DNA of 64,000 nt from positions 28,847,010 to 28,911,009 of the forward strand of contig JAQFVV010012394.1 of the NCBI GenBank assembly GCA_028023455.1. The letters run 5' to 3'. This DNA is from Epiperipatus broadwayi (taxonomy: Eukaryota; Onychophora; Udeonychophora; Euonychophora; Peripatidae). Positions 23,477 through 34,644 of this stretch are shown piece after piece. The first letter of the stretch is position 1. The number at the start of each line of letters is the position of its first letter. Position numbers and translations under genes: made by a program. The notes beneath the pieces were generated by a model that searched no databases, was not told the DNA's origin, and worked only from the letters and a program-made list of their open reading frames with translations.

Positions 23477-26400
23477 TTGTAACATAAATAAAGAGTTCAA
23501 AAGATATAACTCAGTAAATTCAAAAATTAAATGTTGATCAAAAGATATTATTAGATGGTTACAATATAACTATTACCATATAAGTGAAGGAGTTCAAATA
23601 TCAAGAATTATAAGCAAATTATTATCAATAAGTATTATATGAAATCACGTGAAGGCAAATCATGTGAAGTGAGTACACTAGTAATTCAATAAAATATAAC
23701 TCAGGTATACAGGCAGTAAGTTTTATCCACTTTCATTCCTTGGTTTGATGATAAGTGCATGTTTAAACAAATACTAAGTGAATATGGTCTAGCAGGGCGC
23801 CACTAGATTATCTGAATCTAGACACGGTTATATCTGATAACCTTTTACATGTACCGGGTTTGAATCCCTTTTTGGTACTTTATTTCTAATAAAATGAGAG
23901 ATTTTGCTTTTTGAGCCATATCACTATAAGCACTAATAGTTAGGTAAAAGTAAAACATCTTTAAACCAAAGCGGAGTATATTAGACATAAATCATTTCTC
24001 AGATCTTAGCATAACAAATGTGTTTCAATGTTTTTATAAGTTTACTAGCTCAGATTATATATAACTAATTTAGGATGGCAATTCACTCATCCTTGCATGA
24101 AATAGATGATGGGATGTGGTTATAATAATACTAAGAAATCACTAAATATTATAAAATCAATATTTATTTATGGCCTTTAAACATTTAAACAGCTCATTAA
24201 TTAAAACGTTGATGACGATGATGATGATGATGATAATAACGATAATGACAAGGGTTTCAACTACAGCTCTAGGACTAAGCCTAAACATAAAACTAATTTT
24301 TATAACGAAATTCATAATTATTGCTTAATTTTAGCATATTTACTTATATCTTAAATAACTAATATTCATCCATTGATGATGATGAATAATCACACTTAAC
24401 AAAGACTACACCTAATGAAATATATACGCCTCGTTTAATAAAACAAACTAATATTTATTACTACAGTTCTAACATATACATAAAAATTTCTAGATAATAT
24501 GAAAATTGACATGAATAATAATAATAATAATTGATTATATTACAATCCTCAGATTAATTTTAAGTTCTTCCCCCTTTCCCTTCAAATGTATTTGTATTAA
24601 GTTGGACGTCACATTGACCATGATTTTCACTCCATGAGAAAAGTATTAAAAAAAAATATTATCTGCTCATTGGCACACATACTTTAAAATCCAACATGTA
24701 AATAGAATGTAAAAAAAAATGTTAGTAAAGAGCAAGTTTTAGAAAAAAGTTTTAAATTATTTTCTCCCCCTCCCTTCCAAGCGCTGAAATCTATACTGAA
24801 CTTGAAACAAAATAATCTAATATTCTAATACTACTCATTATTCCACATTCACTTCCAATTATACACATATAAAAATATTATTATGTATGTGCGTGTTTTA
24901 TCCCATCATAACAAAATATTATTAAAACCAAAATAATAATATTAGTTAAAACTAAAATCATAATACCATAAAAAAAAAATGTTTTACACATTAATATTGT
25001 AAAATCAATAAACAAATCATTTTCATACATTCAAGATCATTTATGAAGCTCCAAGTTATTTTTAGTAAGACATTCTTGTTTTTAATTGATCTGAATAGTC
25101 TTTAAAAGTTCTTTAAATAAAATATACCACTTTATTGCTAAAATGTTTATTAAGACTGATATCATAAAGAAAATAGATATAAAAAGTCATATTACCGATC
25201 TTTTCTTTGTGGCAAATTTCCAAGGGTTCAAACTTGTCTTGTATAATGTTTATATTTCTGTAGCTACCATTTCCGTTTTACTGGGAACAGTCTCTTTCTT
25301 GAGGTGTATAACTATTTGATGATGATGACTCTATTGAAGTTATTTGCTTTAGTGGACAATTTGGAAATCATTATAGTAAATTTTCTTCTCTTCTTGTCAA
25401 GCATGTGGATGAAATACAGCAGTTGTTTTCACATTTATAAATTTTCTTGAGTTTAAAATCAGTTGTTGTAACAATTAATTGGACTTGATGATTAATATTT
25501 ATCAGTAGATTAATTCATCTTCTTTGAATGCAGGTGAATGCTTTCTTCCTTCTATTAAAAACATCTTATTTATCTGGTCAGTTGAAAGGTGTAGAATATT
25601 ATTTTAGACACATCTTTTCTTTCCTATGTGATGTGCAGCTTCCTCCAGATGGTCAGTAAATGGAATATACATATAATTTTTCTAGCCCGCCATTTCTTAT
25701 ATTTTCAACATTCAAATTTGATAGTTTAATAATCTGAATCAATCCCAATAATAAATCAAGACAGCTTTTTATATCCAATTTTTAGCTACCTTAACCAATC
25801 AGAGATAGCATCACTTGCTATTTTTGGACAAATTTGTTTTAATTTGATCTCTAATTTATTTTCAACCAAAGTATTTTTCAACTGAAAAGTTTAATCCTTT
25901 TTCCAGACACTTTTGTTTTAAAAAAAAAAATAGACTCAATTCTTATTTCCTTTCTTTTGTTTTTTTTTTCTTTTTTAACATCCAGGTAACACTTCAAATC
26001 TTTGAGCTTCCTTCTTTAGATCTTGATAAGACAAATTCAATTTTTAAAATTCTGACTCATTATAAGCTTTCAAAGTGACAATCATTTACAAAAAATTTAC
26101 TACAAAGATCGATATCTGATTAAACAGATTTCCTCTTTTAACAAAAAAAATTGTACAAAAAAAATAATTTGACAGATTTAATACTTCCTTTTCTTTCAAT
26201 ATTTAAGAAATGTAAATTTTTGTATGTAATGTACACACATCCTTCATTCTTTCAAATCATTCATGAACTAACCCTAAATAATATGATTGCTAGCTTAGGA
26301 ATTATAACCCAATTATTTAATTAAATCTGTAACTTTTAAATCCCACTTATAATTAAAGAAAAGCAAAATAGAAGTATAGAATAAAATGTTAGAATTGATC

Positions 26401-26766
26401 TAGCATAGCTTAGTTTTAAAGAAAGTTAAAATGTTGAATATTTGAAATATAAAATAAATAAATAATTTACACATACATTGCCTATATGTATGCATTATAA
26501 CTTTGCTTTTTAACAGAAAATTTAAATATTAAATAGTTTAAATGTGTGTATTACCTTTCTATCAACACACAAACAAGTAAAGCATGTAATTGTTGACCCA
26601 TTCTTTCTCTGTTTAAAGCTTTTGAAATTTTGATCTGGAAGGGTTTGAACTTGGCTGCCCTACAGCTTCTTTTATGATTATATAAAATTGTGATGATGAT
26701 TTTGTTTTACCTTTTCTACATGCACATTACTATAAATTTGTCTAGTGACCAAATTGTAATGGCACA
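23477..26766 (-). repeat. 5' LTR
   Basis: Partner of 17022-20147. Minus strand begins TGTGCCATTACAATTTGG and ends GTTACAA directly beside the primer binding site. Fixed differences include CAGTCTC against CAATCTC, an 8-base deletion near 24728 and a T-tract difference near 25970. It carries about 165 extra bases near the plus-strand left edge (23490-23690). Confidence 0.88.
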
Positions 26767-27100
26767 ATATATAGCACCAAACCAAACGTGTACAGCAAAA
26801 AAAAAAAATGGTGTAATATGTTAAAAAGAAAAAAAAAATGTAAATACATTTTATTTATTAAAAATTTGGTAACATACATATAAATTACAATTACAGGAAA
26901 AATATATTTTATTTAATGTGAAACCCGACACTGCATATCGTTATTGTTTGTATTGTAAAAATGTTTATTTTTTAGTGTGTGCATGTGCCATCAAGGAACA
27001 TAAAATATTTTATCAATTTTTTTGAAGAGTGCAATTCGAGCCACATTAAACAGTTACGCGAGCCACATGTGACTCGCGAGCTACGGGTTGGGCATCCCTG

Positions 27101-27108
27101 GACTACAG
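27101..27108. repeat. hAT target-site duplication, right
   Basis: GACTACAG, identical to 16477-16484. Confidence 0.9.
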
Positions 27109-27625
27109 AGATTGCATTTGAAAAGAAAATATTCTATCCCTTATTTAACCTTAGGCTAAAAGTTCGCAGTCAAACTAGCGTCAATCTATCTGATATATCG
27201 ATGTATTCAATGCAGCATGAATCTGACAGCACAATACCATACTGTCAGGAATGCACACCTGAACAGCATGGTTATAGAGAAGAAATTGTTTCTCATCCAG
27301 TACAGGAATATTACATCTGTCTGGCGAGAAGAACTATAAAAAAACTCAATAGGAAGGGATTGCAGTCCTTTTTGCTGTCTTACTGTCCTTTTTGCTGTCT
27401 TACTAGCCCATTCCATAGGCTAAAGGAGTGATCCAAGGAGCAGGGAATATGTCTGCTTCCGATGGTCAGTATGAAATGGGACTTATTTTGCCCAAGTGTG
27501 GCGTATCATGTGATCCTGCATGTAGCGGATCTCATACTACATTTACTAATTACACCAATATATCCAATCGATTAACCCAATTTAACTATGAAACAAATAA
27601 TCTAAGATTTACTCTTCCTTAATTA
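27109..27625 (+). other. more complex sequence, unrecognised; possible exon or old repeat
   Basis: Less A+T-rich than its surroundings and open over 26979-27431 and 27428-27622, but the first frame starts inside the hAT right arm, so that start is not real. The translation includes 'YCQECTPEQHGYREEIV' and, in the second frame, 'EMGLILPKCGVSCDPACSGSH', with no family I recognise. A 20-base block (GTCCTTTTTGCTGTCTTACT) is duplicated in tandem at about 27367-27406. No splice or polyadenylation evidence decides its nature. Confidence 0.3.
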
Positions 27626-30620
27626 AACTAATAAAACTTTAGAAATCTATGCAGCCATTCATGCCTGACTTAAATTTAACATTTATTAAAAGTTTATGTA
27701 ACAACAACAACAACAAAAAACATAATAAAAACAAAAGAACAAAAAAAAAATAATGGAAATTATTTTAAAAAAATACATCAAATAAAATTAATTATTAATA
27801 ATAATTTACGTTGGTCAGATAGGATTCTATTTTTATTAAAAACTGGAAAGGTTTTGGTATTAAAGTTCTTACTGTTTGAAAATGTTCATTAGTTATATAG
27901 TTTTTACTGTTTAAAAAGTTCATCTTTATCAGTTGCTTGCCATTTGGGATCCAGTGTTAATTGTCCCAATGTCCTAAGGAGACTGGTATGCCATTGGCCA
28001 TTTTATTTATTCATCAGGAGATCCTTTACTTTTGCTGGTATTTTATTTCCAGGCTCTGATAGCCTGTAGTCCGCAATATGGGAAAATGATGAGATTTTTT
28101 TTAGAAAAACTGAAGGAATTGGAAGTGCATCTTTCAATCCCTTGTCCTTCAACTCTCTCTGACTTAACACATGTCACATCCCTCTCTCTCACATCTTTCT
28201 TTTTATATTAAACTTTTGTATCCAGTAGACATTATGTCATGATGATGATGGTCTTTCCGTTGAGGTCTATTTCCCGAGAGATTTCTTTTATTGGCCATTC
28301 TGTTCCCATTGTTTTTTTTCTCCTATCTGACCTTTAATTATACATTTTGGAAATGCCCAAAGACTAGTTCACTTGGACTAATTAAAATAATCATTTCCAT
28401 TTTACACAATAGAATTAATTAAATTATTGTACATTCTTTTTATCTTTAAATCTTTTAAGTTTTTTTTTTTCTGAAAATTTAGTTTTAAAATACTTTTCTT
28501 TTCTTTAATAAAGTTTTCTTTTAATAATTTTTCATCTGTGCAATTTTATATATATAAAGTTTAGATGACTATTAATTTTCAATTTTTAATTTTTAAAAAC
28601 AAATTTTTATTTGCGAAGTTTTATTTTTAATGTCTATTTTTTTAAAAAAAAATAATGTAATGGTGTGTGTGCACATTACATAATATATATATTGTAGTCT
28701 TTCTATTTTGCTGCATCATTATATGGTTGTAATTAATGGTCAATTTTAATAAAAAATTTAAATTTTAAATAATGATTAGTAAAAACTTATTATTTAATTT
28801 ATAGAAGAAATTAAAACTTGAGTAAATTTTCTTTAAATAAATATAATCTATATAATTTATAAATTTGAAATATAAAGTGTATTAATTATGTCAAAATAAA
28901 AGTAAATAATAGTTAAAATCATGTAAGGTATTTTAAATCAGTACTTATAATAATTTAAACTTAAAGTTTTATAGTTATTAATAATCAAATTAAAAATTGC
29001 TATTTATTTATTATTTTAAAATTATTTAATTAATGGTAAAATAAATCAGAAGTGAAGTGTGTGTTAATAGGTGTGCACACACACATTCTTATAATAATAA
29101 ATTAAATTTACTTCCTGCTTCCATATGCAATTTATTAATTGTTTAAATCACAAATGTTATATTTTAACTGTATCAATTTCATTAAAAAGTTTTTAAAATA
29201 AATAGTTATAAAAATAGTGTAAATTATAAACTTTATGTATCAAATTTAAGTATCAAAATTTGATTTTAAGCAAAGAGTTTTATTATTAAAAGATAAATTT
29301 AAATTTTGTAGGGACTGATCTACAATAAATTATGATAAAAATTCAATGAAATGCCCTTTTGTGGCTGATAACTGAACATGCAAGACCAACTTAAAGATGA
29401 AGGAAACAATGTAAACACCATAATGTATGGAGACTCTGCTCAAACATACATTTATATAACAAAGAGCAATAATATCACTACAGATATATTCATCCACACA
29501 AAGGAATAACAAAGCATTAAGTACCATGTGGGTTTTCTAACCAGCATCAGAGCAAATAGCCCAATTACAGAATGTTCCATGGATTAATCACTAGCACAGA
29601 AATGAATATAAAGAATATAAAAAATGGCAAATGATAGTTTTGTGGATTAAACCACCAGCACAGAATAATACCATATAATATTATAAATAGTGTTAACATT
29701 CATTTTCCAAATAAAAGAGACATAAAATGATCATCATCAATAAATCTACTAAATTAGAATTCACGTGTAGTTTTACTAGAGTGAATTAGGACAAAATAAA
29801 ATAACGACTTTATTTATAGGAAACAACTGAGATAATGACCAACTCTGCCTAAAACATGAGTGAAATAATAATACATAATAAATATAATACAAGTATAGGC
29901 ACAGAACTCTAAAAAGGCATACAGGATTAAGCCATATGGTGTTGACACACATTATAGATTCATTAAATAATCATTAAACCTTTACGCAAGCACTGTTCCC
30001 TAATAATTGATTCTCTTCAATTCCTATATCATATGTTCACTCACATGAACTTAGATTAATAAATAGTTATTTTGGGCACAATAGAATATTTACTGTGAAC
30101 TTTACACATGTATAAGATAATATGAAACTAGAAATCAAAATAAAAACACACTCTCGTTCAAATAATTACTATATTAAAATACATAATATTTGAAATACAT
30201 TGACTGTTCACCAATAAAATCAATATAGCGAATTTTCTTAATACTTAATAGTTTTCAATTACAACATATAGAATCTTATGAGTTTAATTATATTTCTCTT
30301 CATTTTCACTTATAATGAATATTCCATAATTAATTGATTCATGTATAGACTTTCTGAATATTCGAGATATTTTTAGAAGATATGACATATATAATTTTAA
30401 TTAGAGTATTTCTCAAAAGTTAATAAACTTCATTGCTTATATGTTAGGAGTTACTCCAAGTTAAAATATTTCATTACTTTTAATTTATTCATCGGTATCT
30501 AAGACTAGAAATGATTGTTCAAGCAAATAATTATCTCTCAATTGCTATGACAGTTGAAAAATAATTTTCTGGTTAGCTGTTATTTTTTTTTTTAGTAAAT
30601 ATTATTATCATTTTAATAAT
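27626..30620. other. A+T-rich, no gene recognised
   Basis: Homopolymer and AAC/AAT patches (for example about 27700-27760). No coding or RNA family recognised. Confidence 0.5.
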
Positions 30621-31118
30621 AAGATAACTCACATAATGGGAATGGGTACTGTGGTATTAGAGCTGCGACATGAAGAATTATAATCGTTCAATCATTAAAT
30701 TAATTAGGTTATTAAATCAAAAACATTTTAAAATGTACATTAAAAAAAAACAATTTAACAAAAAAAAAAAAAAAGAAAAGCATTAATGTGAAGAATAGTT
30801 AAAGTGCGTCTTTAAATCAAATTGAGTGTGTGTTTGCACGTGCATATTCTGCATAATCTATTTTAATACATTGTACAGGCTTACACCTGCATTTATATAT
30901 GTAATATATGCGGGATTCGAACTCAGACTTTCATACGACCTACAACTCACAGTGTCATCTTATTTGCTGACTCACTTGATCACACACATGTTGAAAAGAG
31001 AAATAATCACCAATATTCGTATTTCGTGCTAAACCAGCACTCATTAACATATAAAGATTGGTTATCTTAATATAAAGCTGAGTACTAATTGTATATATGT
31101 GAGGAGATGGTAATCTGA

Positions 31119-31162
31119 ACCAACTGATGAGTGCTGCTTTAGCACGAAATACATATATTGGT
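31119..31162 (+). ncRNA. hammerhead ribozyme, type I minimal form (HH2)
   Basis: In order: stem I strand ACCAA (31119-31123), core CTGATGA (31124-31130), stem II GTGCT-GCTTT-AGCAC (5 perfect pairs, 31131-31145), GAAA (31146-31149), stem III ATA-CA-TAT, cleavage base A at 31157, then TTGGT (31158-31162) closing stem I with 5 perfect pairs. All invariant core bases of the hammerhead are present. Such RNAs cut their own backbone after the cleavage base. Stem III is tiny, as in retroelement hammerheads thought to work best as dimers. Activity is untested. Confidence 0.85.
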
Positions 31163-31194
31163 GATTATTTATCTTTTCAACATGTGTGTGATCA

Positions 31195-31262
31195 GGTGAG
31201 TCAGCAATATAAGATGGCACTGAGAGATGTAGGTCGTGTGAAAGTCTGAGTTCGAATCCCGC
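31195..31262 (+). promoter_or_regulatory. tRNA-like RNA polymerase III promoter (A and B boxes) in HH2
   Basis: TGGCACTGAGAG at 31215-31226 resembles an A box, and AGTTCGAATCCC at 31249-31260 is a near-perfect B box. They are 34 bases apart start to start, a little closer than in a normal tRNA. It lies 3' of the hammerhead in the same orientation. The left palindrome arm has the mirrored B box at about 30912-30926. It suggests a tRNA-derived SINE-like transcription unit. Confidence 0.6.
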
Positions 31263-31537
31263 ATATATTATATATATAAATGCAGGTGTAAGCCTGTAGA
31301 ATGTATTAAAATAGATTATGCAGAATATGCACGTGCAAACACACACTCAATTTGATTTAAACACGCATTTTAACTATTCTTCACATTAATGCTTTTCGTA
31401 TTTTTTTTTGTTAAATTGTTGTTGTTTTTTAATGTAGATTTTAAAATATGTTTTTGATTTAATAACCTAATTAATTTAATGAGATTATAATTCTTCATGC
31501 TGCAGCTCTAATACCACAGTACCGGGAATGTTATCTT

Positions 31538-32595
31538 TAATACAAGTTCAGAGTGGGTTATAGCTAATTCCTTATTGTTCAGACACTGGTACACAAAAAT
31601 TGTTAATATAGCATTTCACTCCTCTCATATATAGCACAACTAAATGTGTTAAAGTCATGAAATTGAAAGATTATATCCCAGGTTAATATAGTTTGTAAAC
31701 AATAAAGAATATTTTTAGATAGACTGACCTTTAAAATTGTTATTTCCATTTTCACAGTTGATAATTTCAGTACATTTCAATTATAGACATTTTGAAAGAC
31801 AGTCAGTAGTTAGATTTTCAGCTGGTAGACTCGAACAGACCTGTTTAATCCCCCCCCCTCTTGTTATTAGCACACAATAATATTGCAATTTGAATTACAT
31901 AAGAAAAGTTTTAATTTAACTTCTTTCTTTGTCCTTAATTTTTTTTTAAGGAGTAGCTTTTGTATTCATAATATGTTTAACAGCAAAAAAAAAAGATTTT
32001 TTTTTTGCATTACATACTTGCTATTACTCTCTCCATTTTTAAAACAACAAAAAAATCTCTGAATGTTTTCTTTTCCCTTTTAACCAATTATATTTCTCCC
32101 AATTTGTATTTTTCTGTTAAAATGGAAGAGAAAAAAATGTGTTTATCATTCCACCAACTAGTTCAAATTAAATTAACTAAATAAATCATTTTAACCACTA
32201 AAGTTATTTTTTTAGGATTAGTTAAAGAGAAAAACAAATAATGATTATTTGTTTTTATTTATCTTACTAAACTTGATATAATATACTGTTGGTTTTTTCA
32301 GGTTAAGCACAGCTTGTCTAACTCAGTGATTGGAAAAGAGCAAAACTAATATATGAGATATATATATAATAAGCAAATCAAAAATGAAACTACACAATCT
32401 CATCATTAAGTCAATTTGAATACAAATATCAAGTATATACAACATGCTAACCATGATAATCAAGTCATCTACAAGATAGAGAAATTTTAAATCAGTTCCA
32501 CCAAACTATATATTTTTATCAAATATAAGGTTACAATATATATTGTACCAGATGAAAGATTTGGGTTTTGCATATACTGATCACAAGGGCACCAC
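31538..32595. other. A+T-rich, no gene recognised
   Basis: No coding signal. A GGTTACAATATATATTGTACC motif at about 32530-32550 matches boundary sequences seen elsewhere in the window. Confidence 0.5.
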
Positions 32596-32812
32596 TAGTC
32601 CAAAAATTAGATAAAGATGAATGGGATTTAGATATAAAGGTTATAGAGTTGACAAAGATTATGTTGTGGAAATGGGATGGAGCAGAATATGGGAAAATTT
32701 AGAGTGGGGAATGGAAAATAAAGTGGCTAACAGATTTATCTGGGCATAATTGCTGAGATATTCTTGACTTTGTTTAAGGAGAAGCCACAATACATCACAT
32801 CACATCACATGC
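32596..32812 (+). mobile_element. LINE-X 3' end with (ACATC)n tail
   Basis: Only the last roughly 200 bases of the LINE-X family: the end of the ORF ('DLDIKVIELTK'-like, then 'WKWDGAEYGK'), a short 3' UTR with 'ttcttgacttcgtttaagg', and a (CACAT)n tail at about 32790-32810. A longer copy follows directly. Confidence 0.75.
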
Positions 32813-32824
32813 AGATGTATGAAC

Positions 32825-33738
32825 AGCAAAAGAGGCAATTCAAGGTGAAATGGGATGGTCAAGTTTTCATATGAGAGATGCAAAAAGTAAAATGAAAATG
32901 TTTGGTAGATTGCAATTTATGGATAATAAAAGAATAGCTAAAATAGTATTTAATTGGGTTATGAGTAAAGGGCAGGTAACCAGATGGGTGAGAAAGGTAA
33001 TGCGGTATGCAAAAGATTTGGATAAAGAATTTATATCAGTATATTTGTACAAAAGATGGGATGATTGTGTTAAGAGAATTGTTGAGTGTTGTAGTAGTAA
33101 GGAATGGGACAAAAGAATAGATTTATTAATAAAGAATAGGGAGTTAGAGAGATGGAGAAATAGTATGGAGAGTAAAAAGAGTTTAAATATATATAGAAAT
33201 AAACAGAATATTAGGTGTGAATTAATATATGATAATTGTAAGGAAAGTAGTTTATTATTAAACAATTCAAAACAAAACAACACTCTCCATATAGTAGTGA
33301 GATAGTGATCATGTGATGTTTAGTTATTTAAGGCTCAAGAATGGGATCTTTAGCTACAAGAGAATATACATGTAAATGGAAAAATATGGGTGATTTATTT
33401 TGTAGATTATGTAAGGAAGGAATAGAAAATATTAGGCATTTGTTAATTGAATGTAAATGCTTGAAAACAGAAAGGGTACATATAATGAAGTTATGGAAGA
33501 ATAAATATGAAAAAAGTGATTATACAGAAAGTGAATTATTGGTTTTTATGCTGAGTTTGGGAAAAGATAAAGGGGGGATTTAGATATAAAGGTTATAGAG
33601 TTGACAAAGATTATGGGAAAATTTAGAGTGGGCAATGAAAATAAAGTGACTAACAGATTTATCTGGGCATATTTGCTGAGTTATTCTTGACTTCGTTTAA
33701 GGGGAAGCCACAATCCGTCACATCACATCACTAGACAT
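32825..33738 (+). pseudogene. LINE-X C-terminal coding region with (ACATC)n tail
   Basis: The frames at 32850-33240 and 33341-33580 form one C-terminal region of a non-LTR retrotransposon: 'SSFHMRDAKSKMKMFGRLQFMDN', then a W/K-rich stretch, then a zinc-finger-like 'CRLCKEGIENIRHLLIEC', and 'LWKNKYEKSDYTESELL' near the end. The RT domain is absent (5' truncation). The tail is a (CACAT)n run at 33717-33735. A short HH1 insertion at about 33260-33322 breaks the frame; the minus-strand copy at 39735-40490 lacks it. Clade is uncertain. Confidence 0.7.
33260..33322. mobile_element. minimal HH1 insertion (termini only)
   Basis: Inside LINE-X the sequence holds only the two HH1 ends: 'actctccatatagtagt' directly joined to 'gatagtgatcatgtgatg'. 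The LINE-X copy on the minus strand at about 40165-40185 has the uninterrupted sequence. Host bases similar to TAGTTTATT appear on both sides, a short duplication. Confidence 0.65.
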
Positions 33739-34644
33739 TTATTTTAAGGGTGGACAAGATATACGAACCTGAATGCGCCTGACTAGCTCAACTAAACAAA
33801 TGGGATCTTATGTTTTGTTCCGATGGTTGGAAAGGTAGCAACAGAAAATAAAATCAACTAAGTAAAAATGAATAAATATTTTATTAGTGTATGATTAAAT
33901 GACCATAAATCTAGATAACAAACTTTAAAATCCATTTAAAATGCACTACTCCTATATTCGTCAAAATTAAAATATATTAACATTGCTTAGAAACGATTTC
34001 TGCATGATGTAAAATTATAGCGGAAAGCGTGCAAAAAAATACTGACAGTAGGAAAAGTACCTGTAAGTATATAGTGATCTCATAGAAGAAAAGGGAGGGG
34101 ATAGTTTCTTGCTTATAATCCATAGTTATGAAAAAACTGCATTTCTGTATTTGAGATTTCTGGGAGTTTATGCCGAAACCGGGAAAAATTTGAAGGTAGC
34201 TTCCAAAACATTAACTTAAGAAAAAAAAAGTGTTGAAAGTTATTATTTTCAATCAATTGACCTCTCTCTGAGTGAGACAGGCTAGGAGCTCATCATCTAC
34301 CTATTGAGAGGGTTAAAACGATCGTACATGCCCCTAATAAATGAATGGGAAGCTTGAAGGAATAAAACTAAAGACTATTATATTTTGTAATAGTCTATTA
34401 TAAATAATTATAGTTTGAAGACATAAGTAGAACTAATAACAAAATGGATCATGAGTCAGAAGCTAATTAAAATAGTCTGTAATATCCACACTGCTCTCTA
34501 TAACAAAAAGGAATGTGAGATTACAATTAAGACTGTACTATCTTACTAAGACTTAAACGGAACATATAGTACAGGTTTGAAACTAGCACTCATTAAGAGA
34601 AAAATATCAATGCACAGAAATTGAATTACACAAAATAAAATAAA
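33739..34644. other. no gene recognised
   Basis: A+T-rich sequence without family signal. Confidence 0.45.

Larger units (their letters stand above)
17022..26766 (-). mobile_element. non-autonomous LTR retrotransposon (minus strand), gag-like ORF only
   Basis: Two direct repeats of 3.1-3.3 kb bound a 3.3-kb interior. On the minus strand the order is 5' LTR (26766-23477), primer binding site (23476-23458), leader, gag-like ORF (22145-20457), integrase C-terminal scrap (20521-20333), polypurine tract (20162-20149) and 3' LTR (20147-17022). LTRs run TG...CA(A). Flanking ATATA on both sides fits a 5-bp duplication but lies in (TA)n, so it is ambiguous. Protease, RT, RNase H and nearly all integrase are missing, so mobility would depend on a related Ty3/Gypsy-type element. 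LTR interiors differ at only about ten bases plus small indels by eye, so the insertion is young. Confidence 0.88.
16485..27100. mobile_element. non-autonomous hAT DNA transposon (host of a nested retrotransposon)
   Basis: The left end CAGTGGTGCCCAACC and the inverted right end CAGGGATGCCCAACC form imperfect terminal inverted repeats (13 of 15 match) in the CAG...CTG style of hAT elements, and an exact 8-bp duplication flanks the unit, the hAT hallmark. Subterminal GCGAGCC/ACTCGCGAGC motifs occur near both ends, plausible transposase sites. No transposase is present. Without the retrotransposon at 17022-26766, the hAT unit would be only about 0.9 kb: a left arm with a minisatellite and a right arm of about 330 bases. 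Mobility would have needed a transposase in trans. Confidence 0.88.
30621..31537. mobile_element. HH2 repeat: near-perfect 0.9-kb palindrome
   Basis: Left arm 30621-31044 and right arm about 31124-31537 are inverted copies, about 420 bases each, around an 80-base spacer. Both arms carry the same blocks: a GCTGCGACATGAAG-type end, an A/T tract, 'gtgtgtttgcacgtgcatattctgc', a tRNA-like segment with TTCGAATCCC, and a hammerhead half. The right arm plus spacer completes a full hammerhead; the left arm's core is decayed (TTAATGA). The 68- and 94-residue open frames over the arms are identical artefacts of the duplication. Confidence 0.85.

Noticed and set aside
17022-26766. The two 3.1-kb direct repeats as a simple segmental duplication
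   Set aside because: An adjoining primer binding site, a polypurine tract and TG...CA ends in the right places make them LTRs.
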